Source: Branchiostoma floridae (lineage: Eukaryota > Chordata > Leptocardii > Amphioxiformes > Branchiostomatidae). Taken from it: a DNA stretch of 64,000 nt. Below are positions 1-13,862 of this stretch, piece after piece. A model generated the notes under the pieces. The model was given only the letters and a program-made list of their open reading frames with translations, did not search any database and was not told where the DNA came from. The stretch covers positions 24,478,668 through 24,542,667 of the forward strand of contig NC_049987.1 in assembly GCF_000003815.2 (NCBI RefSeq), in the 5' to 3' direction. Both the position numbers and the translations under genes were made by a program. How positions within the stretch are numbered: the stretch's first letter is position 1; each line of letters starts with the position of its first letter.

Positions 1-2785
<2,785 letters not shown>

Positions 2786-2894
2786 ATCTCCAAGCAGATC
2801 CTACGATGGGATTAGATAGGACTGCTATGATGGCTAAACGCCTTCCGCCAGCTTATAGTACTATTCTATCCCACCGTAGTATCTGCTTGGAGAT
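2786..2894. repeat. 109-bp imperfect palindrome (MITE-like)
   Basis: The left arm starts ATCTCCAAGCAGATCCTACG and the right arm is its near-exact inverse (ending TGCTTGGAGAT). Arms are about 34 bp around a 40-bp loop. It is a foldback or MITE remnant. Confidence 0.6.
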
Positions 2895-2978
2895 GAGGGA
2901 TGGAATACATTTCCTCGTCTGTAATTATGAACTGTAACGTTAACTGACTGCAAATGTGGTTATGATTTCAGTATGTGT

Positions 2979-3022
2979 TGTTTGTTTGTTGTTGTTTGTT
3001 TGTTTGTTTGTTTGTTTGTTTT
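2979..3022. repeat. (GTTT)n microsatellite
   Basis: Uninterrupted TTTG/GTTT tetranucleotide run with one GTT interruption. Confidence 0.9.
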
Positions 3023-3237
3023 AGACGCGCCGTGACATACTAATGGCATGCGATAGAGGGGATTACTCACATAGTGACACGTGCGGATAGATAGAACAAC
3101 GTACTTTGTTTTGTCTTTAAGTCAATGAGGAATTGCTTCTATAGTTTCTTCCTTCTTCCAGGATCTTCAAGAAACAGACGATTTATGTGAGGGAAGGGTT
3201 TTGTATTTGTATTTATTAACAATGAAAGCAATTCCTG

Positions 3238-3580
3238 AAGCTAAGGGCACAACACGCCGTACGTAAAATTTGTCCGTAGGTTTTTTGGGAGGCCACGTCC
3301 GCCACGTTTTTCTGAAAACGTCCAGGCTGTACAGGGCAGGAGCGTCCTCCTTACTAGCACGTTCGGGGGGGAGGGGGGGGGGCGAATCCTCAGCCCAATG
3401 GCACACAAAGTTGCCTGCACGTAAAGTTCTACGGCGTGTCTGCGTGCTCCAAAATCCGTCGGATTCACTACGAGTTCGTACGGAGGCGGTACTTACCACT
3501 TACTGATCCCAAAAGATTGTCCACGTTTTGGCACGTAGACAGCACGTATTTGAAAGTACGGCGGGTTGTGCCCTTAGCTT
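3238..3580. mobile_element. non-autonomous TIR element, about 343 bp
   Basis: Terminal inverted repeats of about 24 bp start AAGCTAAGGGCACAAC at 3238 and at 3580 on the other strand, with one mismatch in the first 22 inner positions. The interior has no transposase; ORFs in it (3167-3506) are fortuitous. A clear target duplication was not seen. Confidence 0.65.
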
Positions 3581-3756
3581 TAGCTTTACACTGAGTCAGT
3601 TTAGGCAGTTCTCGCTGGTAACGGCTGACCCAAACTTCAAGGTTGACCCATACTCATGAGAGCCTCGTTAGGCCAATTTGCAAAAGGTGCCAAAAGCAGG
3701 AGCAGTACAACCGTGTTAATGGGGAAAGATGGAGCACGTAAACTCTACGTTCCACA

Positions 3757-4070
3757 GAACAGTGATCTATGACATGGTTAACCACTGTGGATTATGTGCT
3801 TTAGATGTGTATTTGTAGTATTTTATAGTAGGCGAAGACAAACCTGAGAATGCCGAATAAAAACGTAACGTTATCACAATACAAGCGTCCGCTTACCATT
3901 CATTATTCATACATAACTCCGTTAGTTTTGGATAACAAGCGCTTGGCCACTTTCTCTGTGTTGATAGTTGCCCATAGCACTGACAAGAAAATTGTTAAAG
4001 CTTCATGTCGGTGCCATAGGCGAAGTGCTCAGCCTCATGTCGGGGGAGGTGGGAGCAAAGTGCGGCCCTC
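3757..4070 (-). pseudogene. relic of a BHMT last exon and 3' UTR
   Basis: This stretch aligns by eye with 31740-32075, the terminal exon and downstream flank of the BHMT gene. The shared blocks include GTCGGTGCCATAGGCGAAGTG, trimmed here to its first 19-20 bases, the CTCATGTCGGGGGAG block and the upstream ATTTTATAGTAGGCGAA flank. On the minus strand the coding part is frameshifted and interrupted relative to the functional exon. It is a truncated, decayed copy about 28 kb from its source and includes flanking non-coding sequence, so it arose by DNA-level duplication rather than by retroposition of an mRNA. Confidence 0.7.
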
Positions 4071-5257
4071 GAATCGATTTGTGTGCAGTGTGTGCAGTGA
4101 AATAGAGACACGTACGGTTTACATGTGGATTAAAGCATTTTAACCTCCTTGACGTCACCAATGAACTCTGATTTGCATAGAATGTAAACAGGTTGGGTGT
4201 AATGCTTTCTCCGCCCACTGCGCGGTGGGTCTGTATGGGAGGCGTATTTCACCATAACACCGGATATTCGTCGTCCCTAATTTTCCTGTATCAAATGGTC
4301 TTCTCCTTAAATCCACGTGTATTAGAACATTCCTTTACTTTAACTACTAGTATATTACCGCCCTTGGTGCACAATTCGCGGCGTAGTTGTCAATGAGCAA
4401 AGTTTATTCGTTTTGACTCTGGTTTGAACCTGATGCCGTGTACTCGATCTTTTTTGTTTTGATAATTCTATTCTTTTATACTCAGAAAAAGTTATGAAAC
4501 GCTCAGATTTGCTTAGACCGGTCAGTGATATGGCGTCGGCCGTTTTAAATGTCAGACCGTTCACGAGGCCGTATATAAACGCGATTAGGCTACTCACCAA
4601 CTGGCCTACACGCGACCATGTCCAAACGTGTTCCAAAGTCTTTTGAGCAAAGTGGCTGCATGGGGTATTCGCCTGTTCGGTCACTACAGTGTATTGCTGT
4701 CCCCTGTCTCAGTCACGTGAACATTGGCCAAAGGGCTGCGGAGATGAACACACCTGGCCGCCAATAAACACGTTACATGTCGCGTGAGGCAGTGTCAAAG
4801 TCAATGGTTAACCGAGTTGCCACGTATCAGCTTGGGACCAGCGAAGGGGGAGTGAGGTGCGACACAACTCCGTGGTTAGCGACGCTAGTTAAACTCAACT
4901 ATCTGACGATAGATATTAGTGACAATAGTTGCAAAGGTAAGACGATTGCCTTACTTTGAGATCATGTTCACGTGAGTTTCTGTAAGATGATAGAGTGTGG
5001 GTGGGTGGGTTGGGTGGTGTTGGGGTGTATGCTACCATTTTCCTAAGTCAAACTTAAGTCTACGGAATACAAACTTTATATTAGCAACTAGATAAATTTT
5101 CTAAGGAGTCAGATGTTTCAGATAGCCCCCACTATTTTACATAGAAAATCTTTATTGCCACGACAAAAGTACAGCGACTTACGTAAGGTCTACATGTATA
5201 ACAACTACTTACAGTAAATTAAACACACATATATGGATATGTATAGGTATGAATACA
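4071..5257. other. no gene recognised
   Basis: AT-rich unique-looking DNA without convincing exons. The last 100 bases may be 3' UTR of the LINE fragment that follows. Confidence 0.4.
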
Positions 5258-5665
5258 TCAACATATAGGGTCTAGCATGTCATTTACACTATTGGGTATA
5301 CGGTATAAGCATTCGTGAATATATCTGACTACTTGTACATGTACACAGTAAGGATTATCGCCTCCCAGAATGTAGTTGAATTCATCTATCGAACGGAGAG
5401 TAGCAACTTCTTTAAAGCAAGCAGAAAGTAATGTAAACAGCTCTGTGTTTTTATCATTATATCGAGAACAATCCATAACAAAGTGTCGTTCATTTTCGAT
5501 CTCGGTTGGGCAGAATGGACAAAATCTCTGGTCACGGGGATTTTTAGTATATCTTCCGGCTTCTATGTTTAGTTTGTGACTACAGATTAATATCTTTGTA
5601 ATTGCTCTACGAAGTTCAAAACTGTGTACATTCGAAAGATACTTCTTTTGTCCGCATATTTCCAT
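5258..5665 (-). mobile_element. LINE 3' fragment: C-terminal zinc-knuckle region of a reverse transcriptase
   Basis: The 135-residue ORF carries SHKLNIEAGRYTKNPRDQR followed by CPFCPTEIENERHFVMDCSRY. This CxxC...HxxxxC pattern is typical of the C-terminus of one clade of metazoan LINE ORF2 proteins. No upstream RT domain is adjacent, so it is a 5'-truncated copy. Confidence 0.7.
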
Positions 5666-6216
5666 TAGTGACTGAAAATGACAGTGTGACCTCTAGTGGC
5701 TTCTTTGTATATGGTCATACAAGCAAGTGGTTGTTTACTGTATGCCCCGTAGTTCTGTAGACCCAGGACTAATGGACATCGTTGTTTGTACGTTGTTGTG
5801 TTTGCTAAAAATTATCGTTCACAACAACACAATGCAGTAATTTATTCCAGATTCCGCCTGGCTGATTAGTGATAGGCGACTTTGGCCAAGTTAGGAAGAC
5901 AAGTCTGGTAGGAGTTAATTGGCCTAGGAGTGTACTAATCGTTCGGCGATAGCTGGAAAGACTGCAAAGTCTGACTGAAATCCACTGGCACTTATTTGGC
6001 CAAATTCTCCTCTTTTTTTCATCCAGATGATATGTCTGCTTTGAGACTACCACTGCAGACTGATCAAACCATATCATACATATCACATCTAAACCGCCGC
6101 TTTTCTAGTGACGCATGGAAGCATAACGAAATTAAGCAATAGTCGTACATTCACAGGTGGGCAAGCAGAACTTTGATCTTGAAAGGCGGACGTCAAAAGC
6201 TTTACAAGATTGCAAT
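5666..6216. promoter_or_regulatory. upstream region of the TRIM gene
   Basis: About 550 bp of non-coding DNA before the TRIM start codon. The ATG lies in a GCAATATGGCGGC context, a good initiation context that also resembles a YY1 site over the start codon. No TATA box is evident. Confidence 0.3.
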
Positions 6217-7756
6217 ATGGCGGCTGCACCGTCAAGTTTGGGGGAACAAATTCGTGAGGAACTGACCTGCAGCATCTGCCTGGAGCTGTTCACCAGGCCC
6301 AAGGTGCTGCCCTGTCAGCACACCTTCTGTGAGGACTGTCTGTATGACCTTGGAAGGAGGGACAAGACCTTCCATTGTCCAATTTGTCGTCAGAAGTTTA
6401 GCCTGACCCATGGAAGCGTGGGTTTACCTGACAACCACCTGGTTGCAAGTCTGTGTGAAAGGCTGCAGCACGCTACACTTTCAGGGGAAACGAGGGAATC
6501 GCCTAGAAACAGGTGCAGCTTTCACCCCTCAGTGGAAGTCAAGCTCTATTGTATGCAATGTCAAATACCGGCTTGTAGTGAGTGTTGTAAAGAGGCCCAC
6601 GATGGGCATCGTCTCACTGACCTTCAAAAAGCTGCAAAGGAAAAGAGACCCACAGTGCAGGCCTTGATCGATGAGGGGAGGGACATGTTGGAAATGTACA
6701 GCAGCTTTATCAGAGGTCTGAGGCAGACAGAGAAAACTCTGAATGAACAGAAACAGCAGACAGACAAAAGCATCCTTCAGGCGCAGACAGGCACAATGGT
6801 GAAGGAACCCATAGAGAGAAGATACCATCTTTTCTTTGAATCACATCAAAGTCACCGAGAGAACTTGGAGAAAATACAAACTGAAAGGGACAGAGTGTTG
6901 GCAGTTATCAATGAACTGTCTTCTGCATGCAATCGAGCAGAACAAGAAATGGAGCAAGGAGAGGTGAAGCTTCTTAGTCAGGAAACTACTTTGACAGAAT
7001 TGGTAGGAAAGTACAGAGGAAGAACAGCACCAACTCCTGTGCGAACCCAGCCTGCTGTCTTTCAGCCCACCGACGCCCCTGTACCAGGATTGGGGTATTT
7101 GATGATTCAGTCTCTTACATCTGCACCAATCCCAGTAGCAATGGAAACATCATTGGTAGAGTTAGAAGCAGGTAAGATCTTTGTAGCAGACAGAATGGAG
7201 GACAGAATTGTTAGTGTCTAAAGGAATGTAATATCTTGGTAATATTGGTAATCTTCAGTACTAGATTTTATATGATCAGCCATTTGCCGAAATGAATAAA
7301 AGTATTATATCTCAGAGTCACCTTCAGATAAGAATTATTAGTTTTTATTCAGAAATATCATTTTTGATTAACCATGAAAGTTAAAAAGAGATCTAAAATT
7401 ATTTAGAGTTGATCTACCCTGTTTATCAACAAAGAGAACGAATTGAATAAACGTACATACCGTCAGAAATAACAAAGACACTTACAATGTACAAATATCA
7501 GACATATACATCAAATTACATTTCTTGACAATCCTTCAACTTCCAGGTTTTCAAAGCACGTTGGAAAGCATTTTCAGTCGGTTAGACGAAAAGGATGCAG
7601 GGTTACTCTATCGGGTGTGGTCTGCACGTACTGCTGATCAGCAGGGTCCGCCGGAAAGGACCCAGCAGATGGTGATGATGGCGCAGCAAAGTCCAGTCTT
7701 GAAGAGGCCAATTGACTTGATGAAGTCCATGGTGAAGAGTGGGTACATCACAACCG
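6217..7756 (+). CDS. TRIM (RING, B-box2, coiled coil) E3-ligase exon plus an exon of unknown fold; 5' part of a gene
   Basis: Exon 1 is 6217-7171 and exon 2 is 7547-7756. The start is the ATG at 6217; the frame is open to GTG 6157 but MAAAPSSLGEQIREEL is the usual kind of TRIM N-terminus. The RING is C3HC4 with C18, C21, C33, H35, C38, C41, C54 and C57, all present. B-box2 ligands C100, H103, C112, C115, C120, C123, H128 and H131 are all present. A coiled coil follows at about 140-275. A CAG|GTAAGA donor (phase 1) at 7171 joins a phase-1 acceptor at 7546. Exon 2 encodes about 70 residues (FQSTLESIFSRLDEKDAG... LMKSMVKSGYITTG), predicted mostly helical, of no family I recognise, and ends in a phase-1 donor at 7756. 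If the first donor is not used, the frame stops at 7221 as a 334-aa protein. RBCC proteins are ubiquitin ligases, often in innate immunity. The rest of the gene is probably at 26058-30116. Confidence 0.85.
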
Positions 7757-8486
7757 GTACGTGTACAAATCATTTTACGTATATGATACTAGATAATTCA
7801 CTTGAGTTGTCATTTTAAGTGTAGTGTCAAATGCGATCTCGCTATGACAGCATAATAGCAGCACACTCAAAACATGTTGCAGATAAACTGGGGAAAGCTG
7901 TTATCGATAAACCCAAGACATTATGATCATAACGTTAACGTTACATAAAAGGCCTGAGGACAGACCTTGTCAGGGTAGCCACTCTAAATGTGAAAAGCAC
8001 CATTATAAGTGACAGCGAGAAATAAAGCAGAAGCACTCAGCTCACAATTTAAAAGCGTATTCACATATGCTTACCTTTCCCACATGCGCTCTATCTCAGC
8101 CTCGCTCTAAATCGAAGCGCATCCTGGATATCCCAAACGAGCTTCTTTGGCATCTTCAATCATAGTGATTGACAGGACGGTGCGGTGATTGTTTACGCCA
8201 TGGCTTCCACATTTGGTTCAACTCGCGAGACGTGACTTTGTGATCCACGGGATCTAAATCCAAGTTTTTCAGAGAAAGCGTTGAACCTAGATTTCATGTG
8301 ATTATGTAACGGCTAGACCGGACCGCGGAGTCCCCAAAAATCATTTGGTTCATGCAAACTATGTTGACTTGGTTCAAGTATATTCAATCTTCTGTCACAA
8401 TTCAAGGTGCACTGTCTAACCAGTAAGTGACCACTGCCTTCCCACTGCCTTCAAAGCGCACATTCTGCATAAACACATCGCATTAC

Positions 8487-8655
8487 CGATCGGAGCGCAT
8501 CCTGGATATCCATAACACACTCCTTCGCTTGCAACGTGTTCCGATATTCCAGATGTGCTTCGAAGCGCGACTGGAAAAGAATCCGCTTCTATTCCGCTGG
8601 ATATCCAGAATACGTCGCAGGCGAAGCAGCGCGTTATGGATATCCAGGATGCGCT
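8487..8655. repeat. palindromic repeat with GCGCATCCTGGATATCC arms
   Basis: The left arm near 8490 (GCGCATCCTGGATATCCATA) is repeated inverted at about 8632-8653. Single related boxes occur at 8117 and 8661. It looks like a MITE or foldback cluster. Confidence 0.55.
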
Positions 8656-8747
8656 CAGATCAGGGCGCATGCATCCTGGATAATCATAACCAGTATATGC
8701 TCTTGTAACCCGCGACGTGTTTTATAATTATATAGAGTAAATCGGTG

Positions 8748-9035
8748 TACCGAAAGTGCGAAAAGGAACGAAAAGGAGCGAAAAGGAACGAAAAGGAACG
8801 AAAAGGAACGAAAAGGAGCGAAAAGGAACGAAAAGGAACGAAAAGGAGCGAAAAGGAACGAAAAGGAACGAAAAGGAACGAAAAGGAAAGTACCGAAAGT
8901 GCGAAAAGGAACGAAAAGGAACGAAAAGGAAAGTACCGAAAGTGCGAAAAGGAACGAAAAGGAACGAAAGGATCGGATATGAACGAAAAGGAACGAAAAG
9001 GAAAGTACCGAAAGTGCGAAAAGGAACGAAAAGGA
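8748..9035. repeat. GAAAAGGAAC minisatellite
   Basis: About 28 copies of a 10-bp unit (GAAAAGGAAC/GAAAAGGAGC) are punctuated by four copies of TACCGAAAGTGC. It begins the TIR element below: the same TACCGAAAGTGCGAAAAGG terminus is found inverted at 10208. The long ORFs on both strands here are artefacts of the repeat. Confidence 0.9.
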
Positions 9036-10208
9036 ACGAAGTATGAAGCAAAGTGAAATAAAATCGATGGGAATATAAGGTAACGGTACTGTGATCGGCA
9101 AATGCATTTGAAACGGACTTTATTTTTGTATTTTGTGACTTGTTCCACGAAATTCCTAGAGCTCCAATGGTTCAACGGTGAACCGGTGGGAAAGTGCACG
9201 CGTGGAAATAGCTAAATACAAATCAAAGGCGATGGGCGGAGTCACGAATCTGTGCGCCCCGGGTTCCCACGCGGGCTGTCACAGATCAAATTGGGGGGAG
9301 GGGGGGGTGTTGAAAGCCGCTGAGTAGCGCGCTAGAAAAACGTTTGACGGGTTGACATTCTGGTGTAGGTTATTTTTCTACGGTCCCAAAAATGTCACAA
9401 AGTCGTTTTCTAGTGGTCCCGACCTAAATTATAAGTGGCCCCGGGCAATCGGGACACCGCGTTGATTTCTATCCGAGGCCTGGTTCCAAAGAATTTTTCT
9501 GCCGAACCCGCACGGGAGACGTGAGTCGCCCGCCAGATCTCTCCGTAGTTTTCCAATATCCTTTGCACAAATTCCTCACGTTGGCCATTTCTTCCCGCAA
9601 AATGATTAATATTCATGGTACAACGTGAAGAAAACTCCTTGGTACAATGTATACATGTCTATCCTTTCACAGCTTTTCTTTTGTCGTGAACGAGCAAGAA
9701 GATATGTCTCCAGTCTCCAGAAAACCATGTTGTGGGCCCTGTTGAAGGGAGCTGTCATGCTCGTGGGGCAGCAGTTTATTAGCATACCCTTCCTGACCAG
9801 ACTTCTATTAGACGTAAACAATCGCAGGTCATTTGCATGCGGCGCTCCCATCTTTGATCTTGGGAGAACAGAAGCCACCCAAATACAACAACAACGCTAC
9901 AATCTTGCCTCATACTGAAAATGTATATTAATCGATATTTATCCATCACCCACCAGTAACTGAATTTTAGTCCTTACTTTCTTATCTCAGTTCTGTTTCC
10001 TTGTATTTCGCTGATCTTCAGAGAATAATTTAGCCACACAAACACAACAGCCTAAAACAGCCCCGTAAAAATTTGATATTGCCAAATTCTGAGTAAAATA
10101 AAAAAACGTTTCATAGGCTTCTAACGCCCGCAGTACCGGTTCCTTATATTCTCATTGATTTTATTTTAGTTTGCTTCATACTTCGTTCCTTTTCGCACTT
10201 TCGGTAGA
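9006..10208. mobile_element. TIR transposon, about 1.2 kb, without a recognisable transposase
   Basis: A terminal inverted repeat of about 75 bp is at 9006-9083 and, inverted, at 10133-10208. Both contain TACCGAAAGTGCGAAAAGG, then GAACGAAGTATGAAGCAAA, then a shared AT-rich stretch. The interior encodes no recognisable protein. The left terminus is extended by the minisatellite. Confidence 0.7.
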
Positions 10209-10740
10209 CCCGAGTAAATTGCGTATCCAGAACTGTCGTTTGCTCGCGACGTGTTGACTGGACCCGTAGTGATTTGTGCTTGTTAGATTTTGACCCAACG
10301 CCACGTCCCTGTTGAGTTCTGAGTCACGGTGGTCGGTTGTTAGGGTCAACGTTCCACTGTAAGGGAGGGTATCAGGTTACCGAACTACCGCGCGCTACCC
10401 CGGGGCACGCCATGACCTGAATCGAACAGTTTTCGAACAGGTTTTCTATGCAGTTCGACTCGCTCCGCGGTCCTTAGCAACACAACACGTAAGTTGCTAA
10501 GAAAATACTTCTCGCGCGTCAGGTGGATGGAATTTCATCCGAGTTTTACAGCTGATTGGTGGCCTTTCTACCAATATTGTGTTATATCTGCCATAGAGGA
10601 ATATCATGTAATCTCTATATGATCCATTTTTGTGGGTTTTTATAACTATTATGTCTAGTTTCCGGATCATATTTGTTACACGATGAAATTGGCAAAATGA
10701 TGGTGCCATACTGAGCTAAATTTTCGACGAATTTGAATTT

Positions 10741-12034
10741 CGGGGCAAATGCATTACGCATTCTTTTTTCAATGACTGGTGCGTCAGAATTGTTGAATCT
10801 TCTACTATACCTCTTGTGAAAATCTTGTTGGTTTTAAGGAGCTGCGGAGAGAAGAACTGTCCCAGCTCCAAACCGACCTCGACAATCTCGACACCTGGAC
10901 AGAAAGTCATAAAATGAAGCTAAACCCAAAGAAGTGCAAAGCAATGCACGTTTACTTCTCTAAAGTCCCCCCGACGCTACCACCTTTATCTATCGCTGGT
11001 GAACCACTGAACATAGCCAAAGTCGTTAAACTACTTGGCTTATTTGTACAAGCGGACCTTGGCTGGCAAACTCACGTTGACCACGTACTGAAGTCAGGTA
11101 ATAGGAAACTATTCCTGCTCCGACAGCTACGACGTCTCAACCTTTCTCAAGAAGACCTTCTCACCTGTTATAAGACCTTGGTCCGACCGGCTTGCGAGTA
11201 TGCCGTCGCTGCCTGGCACCCGGGACTCACAAGAAAACAGCACGAGAGAATCGAGACCATACAGAAAAGGGCTTGCCGGACAATACTAGGCCCCGCATAC
11301 ACATCCTACTCAGAGGCATGCAGTGTTCTTAACCTACCTACACTAGAAAGCCGACGCCGTCAGCTGTGCTACAAGTTTGCCAAACGCCTGCTACATTCAG
11401 AGACTTTTCGAGACTGGCTACCTCCATACCGCGGTGAGATCAGCGCCAGAACTACACGGTCATCACAACTACTGGACACTATCAAAACCCGTACAGAGAG
11501 ATACAGAAGAAGCCCCATCCCTTACATGACGAACCTTTTAAATGAACTGGACTCTTGCGATATGACTTCTGACTTCCCACTGTTTTAAAGTTGTAAGGTT
11601 GTGCATCTTGCGACCTTGCATTAGTGTTAAGTGATGTTTGCATAGAAATCACAAGTGTTGAATCAGATTTACAGTGTTTTGGATTTCTCTTTTCGTGCAA
11701 TATTGACGTGCAATACTCAAAAGTGCAATATGATAATTATCACTTACTTTGTTAGTTTATAAATTCTATTGTAAACAACATTGCGACGATTTCTCACTTT
11801 TAAACTTTGTATACCGTGTAATATTTAGTGTGTTCGATAATTGTAAATACTCACCGCAATTCAGTCACTACAATGACTGCAAGTGTGATATGTTGTTTGT
11901 AATCGCTATGTCTCTATGTCAAATAAACCATTCATTATTATTATTAATTGCTAAATCGTGAAACCCGGTGCGTTCTATTCTGGAATCAAAACTATGTCAT
12001 GACTTCACGAAATATCGGGGCAAATGCATTACGC
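10741..12034 (+). mobile_element. 5'-truncated LINE insertion flanked by a 19-bp target site duplication
   Basis: CGGGGCAAATGCATTACGC occurs exactly at 10741-10759 and 12016-12034. Between them an open frame from about 10831 to 11588 encodes the RT thumb and C-terminus (TDLDNLDTWTESHKMKLN, VKLLGLFVQADLGW, LVRPACEYAVAAWHPG, QKRACRTILGPAY). The 3' end is an (ATT)n tail before the second duplication. Endonuclease and RT catalytic motifs are missing by 5' truncation. It belongs to the CR1/L2/Jockey-like group by its C-terminal motifs; I cannot place it more finely. Confidence 0.85.
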
Positions 12035-12185
12035 CCTAAAAAACTGTGATAAATCTTATACTTTCAGAAACTAGAGGGTTTGCTCTTTCTTGCTATCCTG
12101 TGAGGGGTGTTGACGCCCGGAGTCATGGAACGGACTACTTTCTCTCGTGGAAGGAAAAGAAAACTGCCTAGAACTCTCTGTATCT

Positions 12186-12680
12186 ATATAGCCGGTGTGA
12201 CAGCGATCTCGCCCCCCCCCCCCCNNNNNNNNNNNNNNNNNNNNNNNNNNNNNNNNNNNNNNNNNNNNNNNNNNNNNNNNNNNNNNNNNNNNNNNNNNNN
12301 NNNNNNNNNNNNNNNNNNNNNNNNNNNNNNNNNNNNNNNNNNNNNNNNNNNNNNNNNNNNNNNNNNNNNNNNNNNNNNNNNNNAAAAAATGTTTTTTTCA
12401 TATCAAGGTCATGGTAGCCGGGAAAAAAATGGTGTGCACTTTCGGGGTTTGCCATCTCACGGGTCCGGTAAAAAGGTGCCAAATTGGTGCCGGGTACCCC
12501 CCCATATGGGTTACTCCCCAGGGGAGGTATAGTTCCAGGTGGGGCCCCTTTAATATGTGGTACCCACCTCCTCCGGGGGGGGGGGGGGGGGCGAAAACGC
12601 TAAAGGGGGCGAAAACGCTAGTGATCTCGCCCCCCGGGGGACGAGATCACTGGGGGGCGAGATCGCTGTCACACCGGTAT
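12186..12680. mobile_element. C-rich element with inverted ends, spanning an assembly gap
   Basis: CCGGTGTGACAGCGATCTCG at 12191 is repeated inverted at about 12655-12676. Internal poly-C/poly-G runs and a second small palindrome (GTGATCTCGCCCC) sit near 12620-12655. The gap lies just inside the left end. Confidence 0.55.
12225..12383. other. assembly gap (159 N)
   Basis: A run of N follows 14 C residues. The homopolymer and the inverted repeats around it probably broke the assembly. Confidence 0.98.
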
Positions 12681-12800
12681 AACCGCCCTTCGGCGTAACA
12701 CACCAGCTTCGCAGGCACGCGGTGCAGCAGCAGCTGGTTATATTACACTGAACGATCCGTCACATCTAACTTTTGCACATCTATCTGCAAAGGGTGGCGG
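12676..12800 (+). repeat. interspersed repeat, copy 1 (copy 2 at 61935-62050)
   Basis: The blocks TAACACACCAGCTT, GCAGGCACGCGG and CAGCAGCTGGTTATATTACAC and the final TTTTGCACATCTATCTGCAA recur in the same order at 61943-62045. It is a dispersed, non-coding repeat. Confidence 0.75.
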
Positions 12801-13862
12801 CTGACGGTTACTGAAACATCTTTAAAAAAACATGATAGAAAAGCAAACCCTCGCGATCGCACGTTTCACGCAGAGATTAACGGAAAACTAGCAGTGTGTA
12901 TACTTCAAATCTTACCGTGTACGCGTCTTCTCTCAATGTTTTCTTAGTTGGTTGATTTAGAAAGGGTGTTCGGTGGAAAAGAAACAAATACCGTAGTAAG
13001 ATTGATCCTAAATTTGACCGAAAATCCAAATCTTTCATATACTTTTTTCTTTATTTCAGGTATAAAAACTCACAGACACACAAAATATCACGCATACATA
13101 CATACATACATATACATTAAAAAACATCTATCTGTACAATAGGCCATAGCAGTTGCAGAAAAAAAGTGTTTCTATAGTACATGTCAGAAGTCAACAAGTG
13201 GTTGATGATAACATTATGGGAGGATATTACTTAGTAATCTTTGTAAGAAATAATAACTTTGTTTTTGTATGTGTTACGTGTACGTTATGTCATGTGTGTG
13301 AATTTTTATGTCCAGGAAGACTAGCGGTGTACCATCTTGTATCACAGCTAATGGACGAATAAAGCCAATAAAACCCAATAAAACAATAACCCTCCTTGCC
13401 TTGATTCAAAAGTGTCAGTCGAATGATACACTAACATTGCACTGGCGCTACACCGTCGAGGCAAATTCATAATAATCCTGAAACATGTATGCGACCCGGC
13501 ACTTAGAAAGGACAGCAACACTGACAGAGTTTTACGTGCGCCAAATATTTGGCCGCAATACGTCACAAACATGTTTTTCATAGCTGGTGGAGAACAAAGG
13601 GAGAACGTAAGCTTGCGATTTATACAATTAGCACGACTATACAGACTCTTCAGCTGCGCACGTACACAGTCGCCATCGCTAAGCGTATGGTTTAGATGTA
13701 CACCCAGATAAACAAATAAGGTCACATACTTCAGATTCTCATGTGGTGGTGGATACCGAAGTAACCGTTGAGACGAGCGCACGGAAAATACATACAACAT
13801 GTTCAATATTAAACAATACAATTTATGCCGTTTTCAAGACTAACCCTTTCACATATCCCTAC

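Noticed and set aside
4355-4684. 109-aa minus-strand ORF
   Set aside because: No recognisable domain, no upstream or downstream exon, composition like its surroundings.
8655-9199. Long ORFs on both strands (SFLFVPFR-type and KERKGTKR-type proteins)
   Set aside because: They are translations of the GAAAAGGAAC minisatellite; the 10-bp unit stays open in several frames.
12107-12532. ORFs running across the run of N
   Set aside because: The open frame exists only because N is not read as a stop.
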